A stretch of 34,594 bases of DNA from an uncultured Desulfovibrio sp. (GTDB lineage Bacteria > Desulfobacterota > Desulfovibrionia > Desulfovibrionales > Desulfovibrionaceae): assembly GCA_900553065.1 (NCBI GenBank), contig USBZ01000021.1, positions 1 to 34,594 on the forward strand. The letters are read 5' to 3'. Below are positions 24,880-31,910 of the stretch, in pieces. Position 1 is the stretch's first letter, and every line of letters starts with the position of its first letter. The notes beneath the pieces are model-generated. The model had not been told where the DNA came from. It saw only the letters and a program-made list of their open reading frames with translations, and did not search any database. A program made the position numbers and the translations under genes.

Positions 24880-26721
24880 ATGGCAGCAAACGCTTCTCTT
24901 GCGGCACTGTACAGGCCGCAGACCTTCGCCGAGGTGGTGGGACAGGATATGGTGAAGTCCATCCTTTCCCGCGCGGCACGTGAAGACCGTGTGGCTCCGG
25001 CCTATCTTCTCAGCGGCACGCGCGGCGTGGGCAAGACCACCATAGCCCGTATCTTTGCCAAGGCGCTGAACTGTGAGCATGCGCCCACGGGAGAACCCTG
25101 CAACCAGTGCGAGGCCTGTCGCCGCATCACGCAGGGCAGCTTCGTGGATGTGGTGGAAATCGACGGCGCTTCCAACCGCGGTATCGACGACATACGTCGT
25201 CTGCGCGACGCCGTGGGCTATGCGCCTCTGGAAGGCCGTTACAAGGTCTTCATCATCGACGAAGCCCACATGCTCACCAAGGAGGCCTTCAACGCGCTGC
25301 TCAAGACGCTGGAGGAGCCGCCTGCGCATGTGACGTTCATCATGGCCACCACGGAACAGCACAAGTTCCCCGTGACCATCGTGAGCCGCTGTCAGCATTT
25401 CGTGTTCCGGCAGATTCCCGAGGCCGTGCTGGAGTCGCATATCTGCGACATTCTTGATCGTGAAGGACGCCCCTTTGAAAAGGAGGCCGCCCACCTCATT
25501 GCCCGGCGTGCGGCGGGCAGCGTGCGCGATTCCATGTCGCTGCTCGGTCAGGTGCTGGCGCTCGGCTGCAGGCCGGACGAACCGCTTACGGCCGCACAGG
25601 CCCGCGAGGTGCTGGGACTGGCCGGTCAGGAAGTGATGGACCGCCTCATGGACGCTCTTGCCGGGCAGAATGCCGCGGGCATCACCGTGCTTGTGCGGGA
25701 GCTTCTGGCGCAGGGCGCCGACATGGGCTTCTTCCTGCGGGAACTCGGCAGTCTGTGGCGCAATCTTTTTCTTCTCCGGCAGGCGGGAAAGGAGGCCGCC
25801 GGAGAGCTCGATCTGCCCGAAGGCGAAGTGGAGCGGCTTGTTGCCCTCGCTTCCCGTTTTTCGCTGACCTATATTCATGCGGCATGGCAGATGACGCTGG
25901 ACTCCCAGCGGCGCATTCTTACCAGTCTTGAGCCTTCGGCCGGGCTGGAACTTCTGCTTCTGAACCTTGCCATGCTTCCCCGGCTGCTTCCTCTGGAGGA
26001 GCTTGCCGCGCCTGTTTCGTCGGCTTCGGGCAGAAATCCGGAAGCGTCGTCTTCTCCGACGCCTTCAGCTGCGCCGCAAACGCCGCCGGCCACATCTCCG
26101 GCCCCCGCCGGAGCTGCACCCGTGCGATCTGCCGCTCCGTCGCCCGTCCGGCCCGTGCAGGCAACCCCCTCGGCTACGCAGAGCCCTGCCTTCGTGCCTC
26201 CGTCTGCTCCCGCACCCGTCGCTGTTGCATCGCCTTCCGTTCCGGTCGCTCCGACCGCTTCGTTCCGGCCGTCGACTCCTTCTGCGGACTTGACGGAAAA
26301 GGCGAAAACTGCTGAAACTCTGGCGCCGGAGAAGCGGCGTCCTGCCGCCGACTGGAAGGATCTGCCGGTGGATGCCTCCCTGCCGTGGAACAGCTTTTTT
26401 GACTCCTGTCAGGACAGCCGGGACATTCCTCTGCCCGTCCTTCGTCAGGTGACCGGAGAAGTGCGCGGAGACTATCTTGTGCTTCAGGCTCTCTCTCAGG
26501 TGGTGAGTCAGCAGCTTCAGCGCACCGAGAAGCTCAGGCTTCTCGAGACCATGGCGGCTTCCTGGGCCGGGAGACCTCTGCAGATCGTGTTCCGGCCTCC
26601 GCAGAAGACGGTACGCACTGAAGCGGAGCTGCGGGAAGAGATACAGGATCATCCTGTGATAAAGAAATTTCAGGACGCGTACGATGCCAGACTGGTACGC
26701 TGTACCCCCATCAATCGTTAA
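24880..26721 (+). CDS. dnaX: DNA polymerase III subunit gamma/tau
   Basis: The clamp-loader ATPase of the replisome, 613 residues from the chosen start. Walker A GTRGVGKTT is at 46-54, the zinc cysteines are C65/C74/C77/C80, Walker B DEAH is at 127-130 and the sensor SRC at 169-171. After domain III comes a Pro/Ala/Ser-rich linker (about 380-500) and a tau-like C-terminal domain with SLPWNSFFDSCQ and DHPVIKKFQDAY. The start MAANASLAALYRPQTF fits the family. An ATG 54 bases upstream keeps the same frame but adds an unconserved leader. I see no A-rich slippery site that would give a short gamma form. ybaB follows closely, as is usual. Confidence 0.96.
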   Translation: MAANASLAALYRPQTFAEVVGQDMVKSILSRAAREDRVAPAYLLSGTRGVGKTTIARIFAKALNCEHAPTGEPCNQCEACRRITQGSFVDVVEIDGASNRGIDDIRRLRDAVGYAPLEGRYKVFIIDEAHMLTKEAFNALLKTLEEPPAHVTFIMATTEQHKFPVTIVSRCQHFVFRQIPEAVLESHICDILDREGRPFEKEAAHLIARRAAGSVRDSMSLLGQVLALGCRPDEPLTAAQAREVLGLAGQEVMDRLMDALAGQNAAGITVLVRELLAQGADMGFFLRELGSLWRNLFLLRQAGKEAAGELDLPEGEVERLVALASRFSLTYIHAAWQMTLDSQRRILTSLEPSAGLELLLLNLAMLPRLLPLEELAAPVSSASGRNPEASSSPTPSAAPQTPPATSPAPAGAAPVRSAAPSPVRPVQATPSATQSPAFVPPSAPAPVAVASPSVPVAPTASFRPSTPSADLTEKAKTAETLAPEKRRPAADWKDLPVDASLPWNSFFDSCQDSRDIPLPVLRQVTGEVRGDYLVLQALSQVVSQQLQRTEKLRLLETMAASWAGRPLQIVFRPPQKTVRTEAELREEIQDHPVIKKFQDAYDARLVRCTPINR

Positions 26722-26769
26722 CTTCGCAACAGAAGGGCCGACGGCCCTTGCCTTTCAAGGAGACATGGC

Positions 26770-27081
26770 ATGAAGAACATGAACGACCTGCTGCGCCAGG
26801 CTCAGGTGATGCAGAACAAGATCGCCAAGCTTCAGCAGGAAATGGCGGAGAAGGAAGTGGAAGCTTCGGCCGGCGGCGGCATGGTGAAGGTGGTCATGAA
26901 CGGACGTCAGGAAATGAAGTCCATCACCATCGACAAGGCCATTCTGGAAAGCGGCGACGTGGAAATGCTTCAGGACCTCGTCATCACCGCTGTGAACGAG
27001 GCCGTGCGCATCGGCCGCGCCAACCTTGACCGCGAAATGGCCAACATCTCCGGCGGCATTCATCTGCCCGGCATGTTCTGA
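26770..27081 (+). CDS. ybaB: YbaB/EbfC nucleoid-associated protein
   Basis: A 103-residue DNA-binding protein of the YbaB family, which coats DNA as a dimer and is commonly encoded between dnaX and recR. The N-terminal helix MNDLLRQAQVMQNKIAKLQQEMAEKEVEAS, the GGGMVKVVMNG strand and the terminal NISGGIHLPGMF are all typical. AAGGAG lies seven bases before the chosen ATG. It starts 48 bp after dnaX, so it is probably in the same transcript. A strong terminator follows and recR is missing downstream. Confidence 0.95.
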   Translation: MKNMNDLLRQAQVMQNKIAKLQQEMAEKEVEASAGGGMVKVVMNGRQEMKSITIDKAILESGDVEMLQDLVITAVNEAVRIGRANLDREMANISGGIHLPGMF

Positions 27082-27108
27082 TTTCCGGCGTTCGGCGGAT
27101 ATCTTTTG

Positions 27109-27143
27109 AAAGCTCCGGTTCCCGAGGGAACCGGAGCTTTTTT
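27109..27143 (+). terminator. Terminator of dnaX-ybaB
   Basis: A perfect 15-bp stem with loop GA is followed by further T on the plus strand. It is a strong intrinsic terminator 28 bp after the ybaB stop. Confidence 0.9.
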
Positions 27144-27194
27144 GGGTAAGGCCTTCAGACAGTTGAGGGAGCGGAAGCGTTCGAAACAGAAAAC

Positions 27195-27213
27195 CACCCG
27201 CTTAGCGGGTGGA
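27195..27213 (+). repeat. IS200/IS605-type end hairpin
   Basis: A perfect hairpin CCACCCGC-TTA-GCGGGTGG lies about 80 bp upstream of a TnpA remnant on the same strand. IS200-type elements carry such a subterminal hairpin for TnpA binding to single-stranded DNA. Confidence 0.65.
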
Positions 27214-27295
27214 CCACAAAACGGTTATACTTAAAAATTTTTCGATAAGACGGAGTTGTGTTCAGATTCCCGTCCACATCAAAAATGTGTTTTTT

Positions 27296-27417
27296 CTGGC
27301 GGAAGAACAAAATCTGGCACATACGAAATGGCTGTGCAGGTGTACCATATTGTATTCACTCCCAAGTATAGGAGAAAAGTAATGTATGACAACACCGTGA
27401 GGAGATGGGAAAAATAA
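27296..27417 (+). pseudogene. IS200/IS605 TnpA N-terminal fragment
   Basis: The translation AEEQNLAHTKWLCR, then after a frameshift at about 27341, YHIVFTPKYRRKVMY is the hallmark N-terminus of the IS200-type Y1 transposase (HxxKYRRK). The initiator position reads CTG instead of ATG, the frame breaks between Arg and Tyr, and the sequence leaves the family after Tyr-Asp. The His-hydrophobic-His and catalytic Tyr regions are gone. It is a dead fragment that cannot transpose itself. With the hairpin at 27195-27213 it marks the left part of a former insertion. Confidence 0.75.
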
Positions 27418-27419
27418 TT

Positions 27420-27744
27420 CAGAGTAAACTTTTCCGTCTGCGGAGTGAGGTTGTCGAAGTCATCGATCTGGAAACGGGCACGCTAATATGGTGGATGGTG
27501 CCGCCCGTCCAGTGATTGTTCTTGTCGCCGGTAACGCTGAGGCTCTTCCCATCCTGCACTCTTGCCGTATAGATGCAGCGAATCTGGCAGAAGGGCCAAT
27601 ATCCCTTGACTTCCGTCATCGCTCCGCCTTTGGGTGCCGCATAGCTGATGGCCTGGGCTTTGTCGGGATCGGCAATGGCCGCCCGCCCGCGAGCAGGGAC
27701 GCACTCAGCTTAAGAAAATTTTTTCGTGAGTAACTCTCGAGCAT
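27420..27744 (-). pseudogene. Remnant of a Tat-exported molybdopterin oxidoreductase
   Basis: From an ATG at 27744 the minus strand encodes a Tat-like signal (SRKNFLKLSASLLAGG). After a one-base frameshift in a G/C run it continues AAIADPDKAQAISYAAPKGG and the N-terminal iron-sulfur region of MopB proteins (GYWPFCQIRC...WTGG). The first cluster cysteine of the usual CPFCxxRC is Trp here. The frame then fails; a further open stretch in another frame (RFQIDDFDNLTPQTEKF) may be a second piece, which is less certain. The intact enzyme would have been a large periplasmic molybdenum or tungsten reductase. Only a few hundred bases survive next to the IS200 fragment. Confidence 0.6.
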
Positions 27745-27848
27745 GATAAATCTGCCTGTTGAACATGAAAAAAGTGCTGATGCTGAGTCTCTTCAAAGAA
27801 AAACTCCGACATAAGGCGGAACAGCAGTCTCTATTTGCGGGGAAAAAG

Positions 27849-27884
27849 AAGCGGCCTGCACCTTAATCAAAGGTCAGACCGCTT
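27849..27884 (-). terminator. Terminator of the UGSC-associated cluster
   Basis: AAGCGG pairs with CCGCTT with further inner pairs, and TCTTTTTC follows on the minus strand. It lies about 27 bp beyond the small exported HhH gene. Confidence 0.65.
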
Positions 27885-27910
27885 TTTAAAAATGGCTGCA
27901 ACGTCGAATG

Positions 27911-28201
27911 TCAGCAGTTGCAGTCGGTGGCAATGCCGGAAATCGTTGCTTCGGAAGCAAGAATGCTGAGCTGGGCATCGGAAAGATTCAGTTCCTTGAG
28001 GTCGTCCCAGTTCTGGAATCCGCCAAGAGAATCCCGCAGATCGAGAATACGCTCGGCATCTTCCTGCGAGAAAAAGCAACGATTCATCAGTTCTTCTGTC
28101 GTGGCGTTGTTGAGTTCAAACGGATTGTCTGATTTGGCGTAGGCCAAGGGAGCGGCGGACAGCATGAGCGCCAGGGCCAGCATCAAAAAACGTATCTTCA
28201 T
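27911..28201 (-). CDS. Small exported helix-hairpin-helix (ComEA-like) protein
   Basis: The 96-residue protein has a clear Sec signal peptide (MKIRFLMLALALMLSAAPLAYA). A mature domain of about 74 residues contains an HhH_3/ComEA-like fold: FELNNATTEELMNR, SQEDAERILDLRDSLGGFQNWDDLKELN, then a terminal helix. It ends in C-N-C, and a third Cys (NRC) lies in the domain. The start at 28201 is chosen because AAGGAG lies six bases upstream. Such domains bind DNA or act as small structural domains. In this context, last in a periplasmic selenoprotein cluster, a thiol-bearing partner is possible but speculative. A TTGTAAAG-N14-CTTTACAA site lies 100-130 bp upstream. Confidence 0.72.
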   Translation of the reverse strand: MKIRFLMLALALMLSAAPLAYAKSDNPFELNNATTEELMNRCFFSQEDAERILDLRDSLGGFQNWDDLKELNLSDAQLSILASEATISGIATDCNC

Positions 28202-28300
28202 AAACATCTCCTTATCAAGCATATGGCAGGATAAACTGCCTTCTTGCCGAATTACCATAACGAATTTTTTCGTTCAGATGTAGCGGATACAACACATTTT

Positions 28301-28330
28301 TTGTAAAGTTTCGTCTCCTTTCCTTTACAA
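28301..28330. promoter_or_regulatory. TTGTAAAG-N14-CTTTACAA inverted repeat
   Basis: These are exact copies of the half-sites seen in the palindrome at 31878-31899, here separated by 14 rather than 4 bases, a difference of one DNA turn. It lies between the UGSC-domain paralogue and the HhH gene, so it may control the latter. It is a candidate site of the neighbouring response regulator. Confidence 0.6.
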
Positions 28331-28339
28331 TCATACGTC

Positions 28340-29551
28340 TTACTTCCAGCCGTACGGCAGATGTATTTCCATGCTGACCATGCGCCCCGCAGCCCAGCAC
28401 GGCATGATCATGCTCTTTTCCCCGGTACCACCGGCAACAATGATGGGCATGGAATCAAAAAACGGCTTGGGTATCATGGTATCACCACCCGTAGTGGCGA
28501 GCACGCTCTCTGGGACTCCCTTTCTGGCCTCCGTTGCCGAATGATACTGATGTATCCAGTCCTTGAAAGGAATGCGGGAATGTTCTCGAAGATACAAACG
28601 TATGCTTTCACGAGTCCAGCCTTCATGAGCCAGCATCTTTGCAGTGTCCTGAGCAACGACAAGAATGATGGCGCTGCGGTACGGTCTGTCGTGTCCCCTC
28701 AGCCACTGAGAAATCAGATCAAGATATTCCGGTCTGCTGTAGCCTATACCCATAAGGCTCGAATAGCCTTCGACAGATGCTACGGTGACCACATTGCGCT
28801 CAGGCATGAAACCGAATTCCGTATGCCAGGACGGCCAAGGACTGGCATCAATATTCTCTGCCATGAACATGACGAACTCCCCGGGCTGTCCGAGTGTGGA
28901 CATATCGGTAATACCGGGGCGACTTCCTCCCACGTTTTGAATGACGAGATGAAGCGCCCGGCTGATGCAGGCATTGGCCCGGTTTCCTCGGCCGAAAGTT
29001 CCCGTTCCCGCGTTCAGCCCCATTTTTTCCACGATGGGGCCGCTCACGATCATCAGCACGGCGTCGGGATTGGTCGTTGTCGACATGCCTCGCAGATCGA
29101 ACTCCGGCTGGCTGACAGCTTCAACAGCAGCAACAAGAAGCGGCATATGCCTGGGTTCACATCCAGCCATGACGGCATTGACGGCAATTTTTTCCACCGT
29201 AGCGACCCCCTCCATGGGGGCCAGAGTAGCGATGGGAAAATCACCGGGCAAATCATAGCCTGCCACCATGGCTTCTACTCTTTCCGGAGTAGGGGGAATC
29301 AGCGGAAGTCCGTCGCCCCAGCCCCGGGCCAGAAACAGTTCATTGAAGTCTTCCAGTCCATCATTACCCGGTGTCATCGTTTCGCGCTCGGCCCGGGGAA
29401 AACCGACCTTCAGACCTCCCGACTGTTCCAGTACTGCGTCGATATATACGCCTTCCTCCGTCTGGCCGGCGGGGTTACATACGGTTAGGGCACAAGATAC
29501 ATCTGGAATCAACAGCTGTCCCGCAAGCAGCAGGAAAAGCAACGTACGCAT
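28340..29551 (-). CDS. Exported paralogue of the UGSC selenoprotein C-terminal domain
   Basis: The 403-residue protein has a Sec signal (MRTLLFLLLAGQLLIPDVSCA). It aligns by eye with residues about 230-589 of the selenoprotein encoded upstream. Shared landmarks are LPLIPPTPERVEAM, MAGCEPRHMPLLVAAVEAV, RGMSTTTNPDAVLMIVSGPIV and LNAGTGTFGRGN. It lacks the N-terminal U-G-S-C domain. The start at 29551 has GGAGG four bases upstream; an upstream ATG 21 bases away does not. It is probably periplasmic and may form a complex with, or duplicate the substrate domain of, the selenoprotein. The catalytic role is unknown. The 450-bp gap to the selenoprotein gene holds a strong hairpin, so expression may be separate. 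Confidence 0.75.
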   Translation of the reverse strand: MRTLLFLLLAGQLLIPDVSCALTVCNPAGQTEEGVYIDAVLEQSGGLKVGFPRAERETMTPGNDGLEDFNELFLARGWGDGLPLIPPTPERVEAMVAGYDLPGDFPIATLAPMEGVATVEKIAVNAVMAGCEPRHMPLLVAAVEAVSQPEFDLRGMSTTTNPDAVLMIVSGPIVEKMGLNAGTGTFGRGNRANACISRALHLVIQNVGGSRPGITDMSTLGQPGEFVMFMAENIDASPWPSWHTEFGFMPERNVVTVASVEGYSSLMGIGYSRPEYLDLISQWLRGHDRPYRSAIILVVAQDTAKMLAHEGWTRESIRLYLREHSRIPFKDWIHQYHSATEARKGVPESVLATTGGDTMIPKPFFDSMPIIVAGGTGEKSMIMPCWAAGRMVSMEIHLPYGWK

Positions 29552-30000
29552 ACTGCCTCCGCAGACTTTCATTCGGCGCCGCGGCTTAAAACTCCATGTC
29601 AGAATCCTCAGGACCGTATGTTTTCATGCCGCGGAGAATTCACCGAAGGAGCAAGAAATATTTTACGGCGTAAAACGGTCATGACGACCGCCTACTATAT
29701 GTGTCGTCTGCCGTCAAAAGTAAAACTTACTGAAAGTCTCTCTGTATGAACATGAATGACTTCAATAGCACCTCGTGCCCAGCACGGTGGCGGCCCGCTC
29801 AAGCCGGATCAGTTCCAGAGCCAACTATGTGATTCTTCTGCTTCTTTCACATGCCCGCCCGTCTCCGCCTCAAAAACGGAGCGGATCGCTGCCGACCTGC
29901 GCCGCATACAGGGAAAACTTTCAAAAATCAGATGCAGACACTCTGAAATACGGCGGGGAATCTTCCGCAGAAAGATTCCCCGTCGTATTGAGGTTAATGA
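29552..30000. other. Intergenic region between the two UGSC-family genes
   Basis: No gene is supported. It holds a dyad TTTTAC-GGC-GTAAAA at 29661-29675, about 110 bp upstream of the 29551 start, and a long hairpin at 29948-29988. The space is large enough for an independent promoter for the paralogue. Confidence 0.5.
29948..29988 (-). terminator. Long hairpin downstream of the selenoprotein gene
   Basis: A 17-bp stem (one G-T pair) with a 7-base loop begins 12 bp beyond the stop codon. The minus-strand sequence beyond it has no T-run. It may terminate with help, attenuate read-through, or protect the mRNA end. Confidence 0.6.
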
Positions 30001-31770
30001 TTATTCAGCAATCTTTACGGAAACAGGTCTCCACACATTGACGAACGGTACCCATATCTGAGACTGCTTGCCCGGACCACCGGCTACGACCAGCTTGATG
30101 GATTCCAGCTGCGTGAAGCGGGGGATAAGGGTGTTGTCGTCGTACGGGCCGAAGGCTTCACCAGGCTCACAAATGGCCTTGGTGTATAGCTTGTAGGGAA
30201 GAACGGTGTTCTTGACCAGGTATTCCTTGATGGCCTCTTTGCTCTTCGTATCGCGGAACATGGTAGCAGCATGTTCGGGCGAAAGGATAAGCACCGCATA
30301 AGTAATGGAGTTGTTCCATTGGCTTATGGGACGGTTGTAAGGGTTCTTCGGATCGGCAACGTTCACCGTCAGGCAGCTGCCTATACCGGACGCCGTACCG
30401 GCGATACCGGCGGAGAAGGTGTTCATCAGATCCTTACTGGCCACGCTGTCGTGGTCAACGTTGGCGTTTGGAGGATAAGAGGTGGAAATGGTGACTATGC
30501 TGTCTTCTCTGGAGAAGCCTTGCTCTTCGGCGAAAGACTGCTTCCACGGCGTAGCTTCAAAGTTCTCGCATACGACGTTGGCAATCAGGTCAAAAGAGGA
30601 ACCGTGAGTACTCTTGTCGAGGTTCGGGGGAACAGATCCGCCCACCACGTCACCGACAAGGTTCACAAAGTAACCGAGCGCGTTGGTGACGGGGTTTTCA
30701 CCACCAGCAGTACCGGTTCCGTTGTTCAGCTTGAGCTTCTTCACTATAGGACCGCTGATGATGACTAGCGGACATGTGGCTGCCGTAGTCGTAGAGGTAC
30801 CACGCCAGGCGGCTTCGGGCTGCTTCATGGCTTCAACCATGGCGAGCAGCAGGGGCATATGTTCCGGCTTGGCGCCGGCCATAACGCCAAGGGTAGCTAC
30901 AAGTTCCACAGTGAGCATACCGTTGCGCGGAGGAACAACCCATACCACTTCGGAGGGATCACGCTTGGTACCCTTAAGCATCTCGGCCACCTTGTCCACA
31001 GTGGGCGGAACGATGGGCAGAGACAGTGACCACTTGCGCTTGGCGAACATGGCGTTCACATCCGCGTAGGTACCGGTAAATTTAAATGTCTTGGCAGGAT
31101 AGGGCGCTGCCTGCTTCGCAGCATTTTCCGTAGACGGAGCCCAGTTGATGGAAGCCTTGATGATGTCATCAAAGGCCTTATCGAGCTTTGCCTCTACTTC
31201 GGCCTTGGGAAGCATACCGATGGGATGAGGCACAACGACGAAACTCATATCGGTCAGGCCCTGACTTTTCTGAGTTCCGCGGGCAAGGGTGACAAACTGA
31301 TCGGTGACGATGGTTACCGTAGGAATGCCGAGCTTTTCAAGATTGCACTGGTCAACTACCAGCCATGACGTGCAGCTGCCTCAGTCGCACTGGGAGGCAA
31401 TGACCAGATCAGGCTTTACGGCTGCCACTGCCTTGGCTACTCGTTCAGACTCGGAGGCCGAACCGGAAATGCCGTTCAGACTCTTGTCGGTTTCGTAGGT
31501 CTTGACGATCTTGGCCGTAGGATACTTTTGGGCAAGCAGATCGGCCAGGTGATTGAGCATTACATCACCGTTATGCTTGCTGTTCCAGCGCAGGGCAATC
31601 GTCTTGCCGTCAAGTGTGTTGATACGCTTTGCAGGCTTTACCTGAGCAATCTGAATGACACCCGTGGGATTGACGAGCTCCCACTCCTGCGGCTTTTCCA
31701 CCGCCTGCGCCATCGGGGTCCCGAGCAGCAGGACCGCACCCATGGCGATGATCTGAGAAAGTTTCAGCAT
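30001..31770 (-). CDS. Exported UGSC-family selenoprotein (in-frame TGA = selenocysteine)
   Basis: Two open stretches are in one frame, separated only by TGA at 31381-31383. Reading TGA as Sec gives 589 residues: a Sec signal peptide (MLKLSQIIAMGAVLLLGTPMAQA), a domain with PDLVIASQCD, then U130-G-S-C133-T-S-W-L-V, and a large C-terminal domain (about 230-589). D-U-G-S-C-T-S is the signature of the known UGSC (seleno)protein family, in which Cys can replace Sec. Directly after the TGA a stem-loop (CTGGT, loop AGTTG, ACCAG) lies 18-33 bases downstream, with G in the first two loop positions as bacterial SECIS elements need. AGGAGA six bases before the ATG supports the start. Biochemical function is unknown; a periplasmic selenol/thiol redox role is inferred. 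Confidence 0.85.
31348..31362 (-). promoter_or_regulatory. Candidate bacterial SECIS stem-loop
   Basis: On the minus strand, 18 bases after the TGA, CTGGT pairs perfectly with ACCAG around the five-base loop AGTTG. The distance from the TGA and the early loop G fit the loose consensus for SelB-binding SECIS hairpins in bacteria. Lower-stem pairing was not verified. Confidence 0.6.
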
Positions 31771-31868
31771 ACTTCTTCTCCTGTTAGAAGGGTCCGCAGT
31801 TCTTTCCCACAAAGAACTTCCATTTGTGAAAAAGAATACACGAAAACGGGAGAAAGAGTGATAAGGAA

Positions 31869-31899
31869 AGTATAACTATTGTAAAGTCGACTTTACAAT
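31869..31899 (-). promoter_or_regulatory. Promoter with embedded 22-bp perfect palindrome upstream of the selenoprotein
   Basis: The palindrome at 31878-31899 has core TTGTAAAG-TCGA-CTTTACAA and extends one base each side. On the minus strand its first half overlaps a possible -35 (TTGTAA, 31893-31898), with a -10-like TATACT 18 bases further on (31869-31874). The start codon is about 100 bp downstream. Its half-sites recur at 28301-28330 and 34359-34366. Confidence 0.7.
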
Positions 31900-31910
31900 T
31901 ACCCTATAGT

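Noticed and set aside
27765..27869. Plus-strand mini-ORF beginning MKKVLMLSLF
   Set aside because: Short and Lys/Arg-rich, no ribosome site, and it runs into the opposing terminator. The leader-like look is probably chance.
27870..27913. Sec read-through at the TGA after C-N-C of the small HhH protein
   Set aside because: The extension would be only about 13 residues of low-information sequence and runs into the terminator hairpin; no SECIS-like loop at the right distance.
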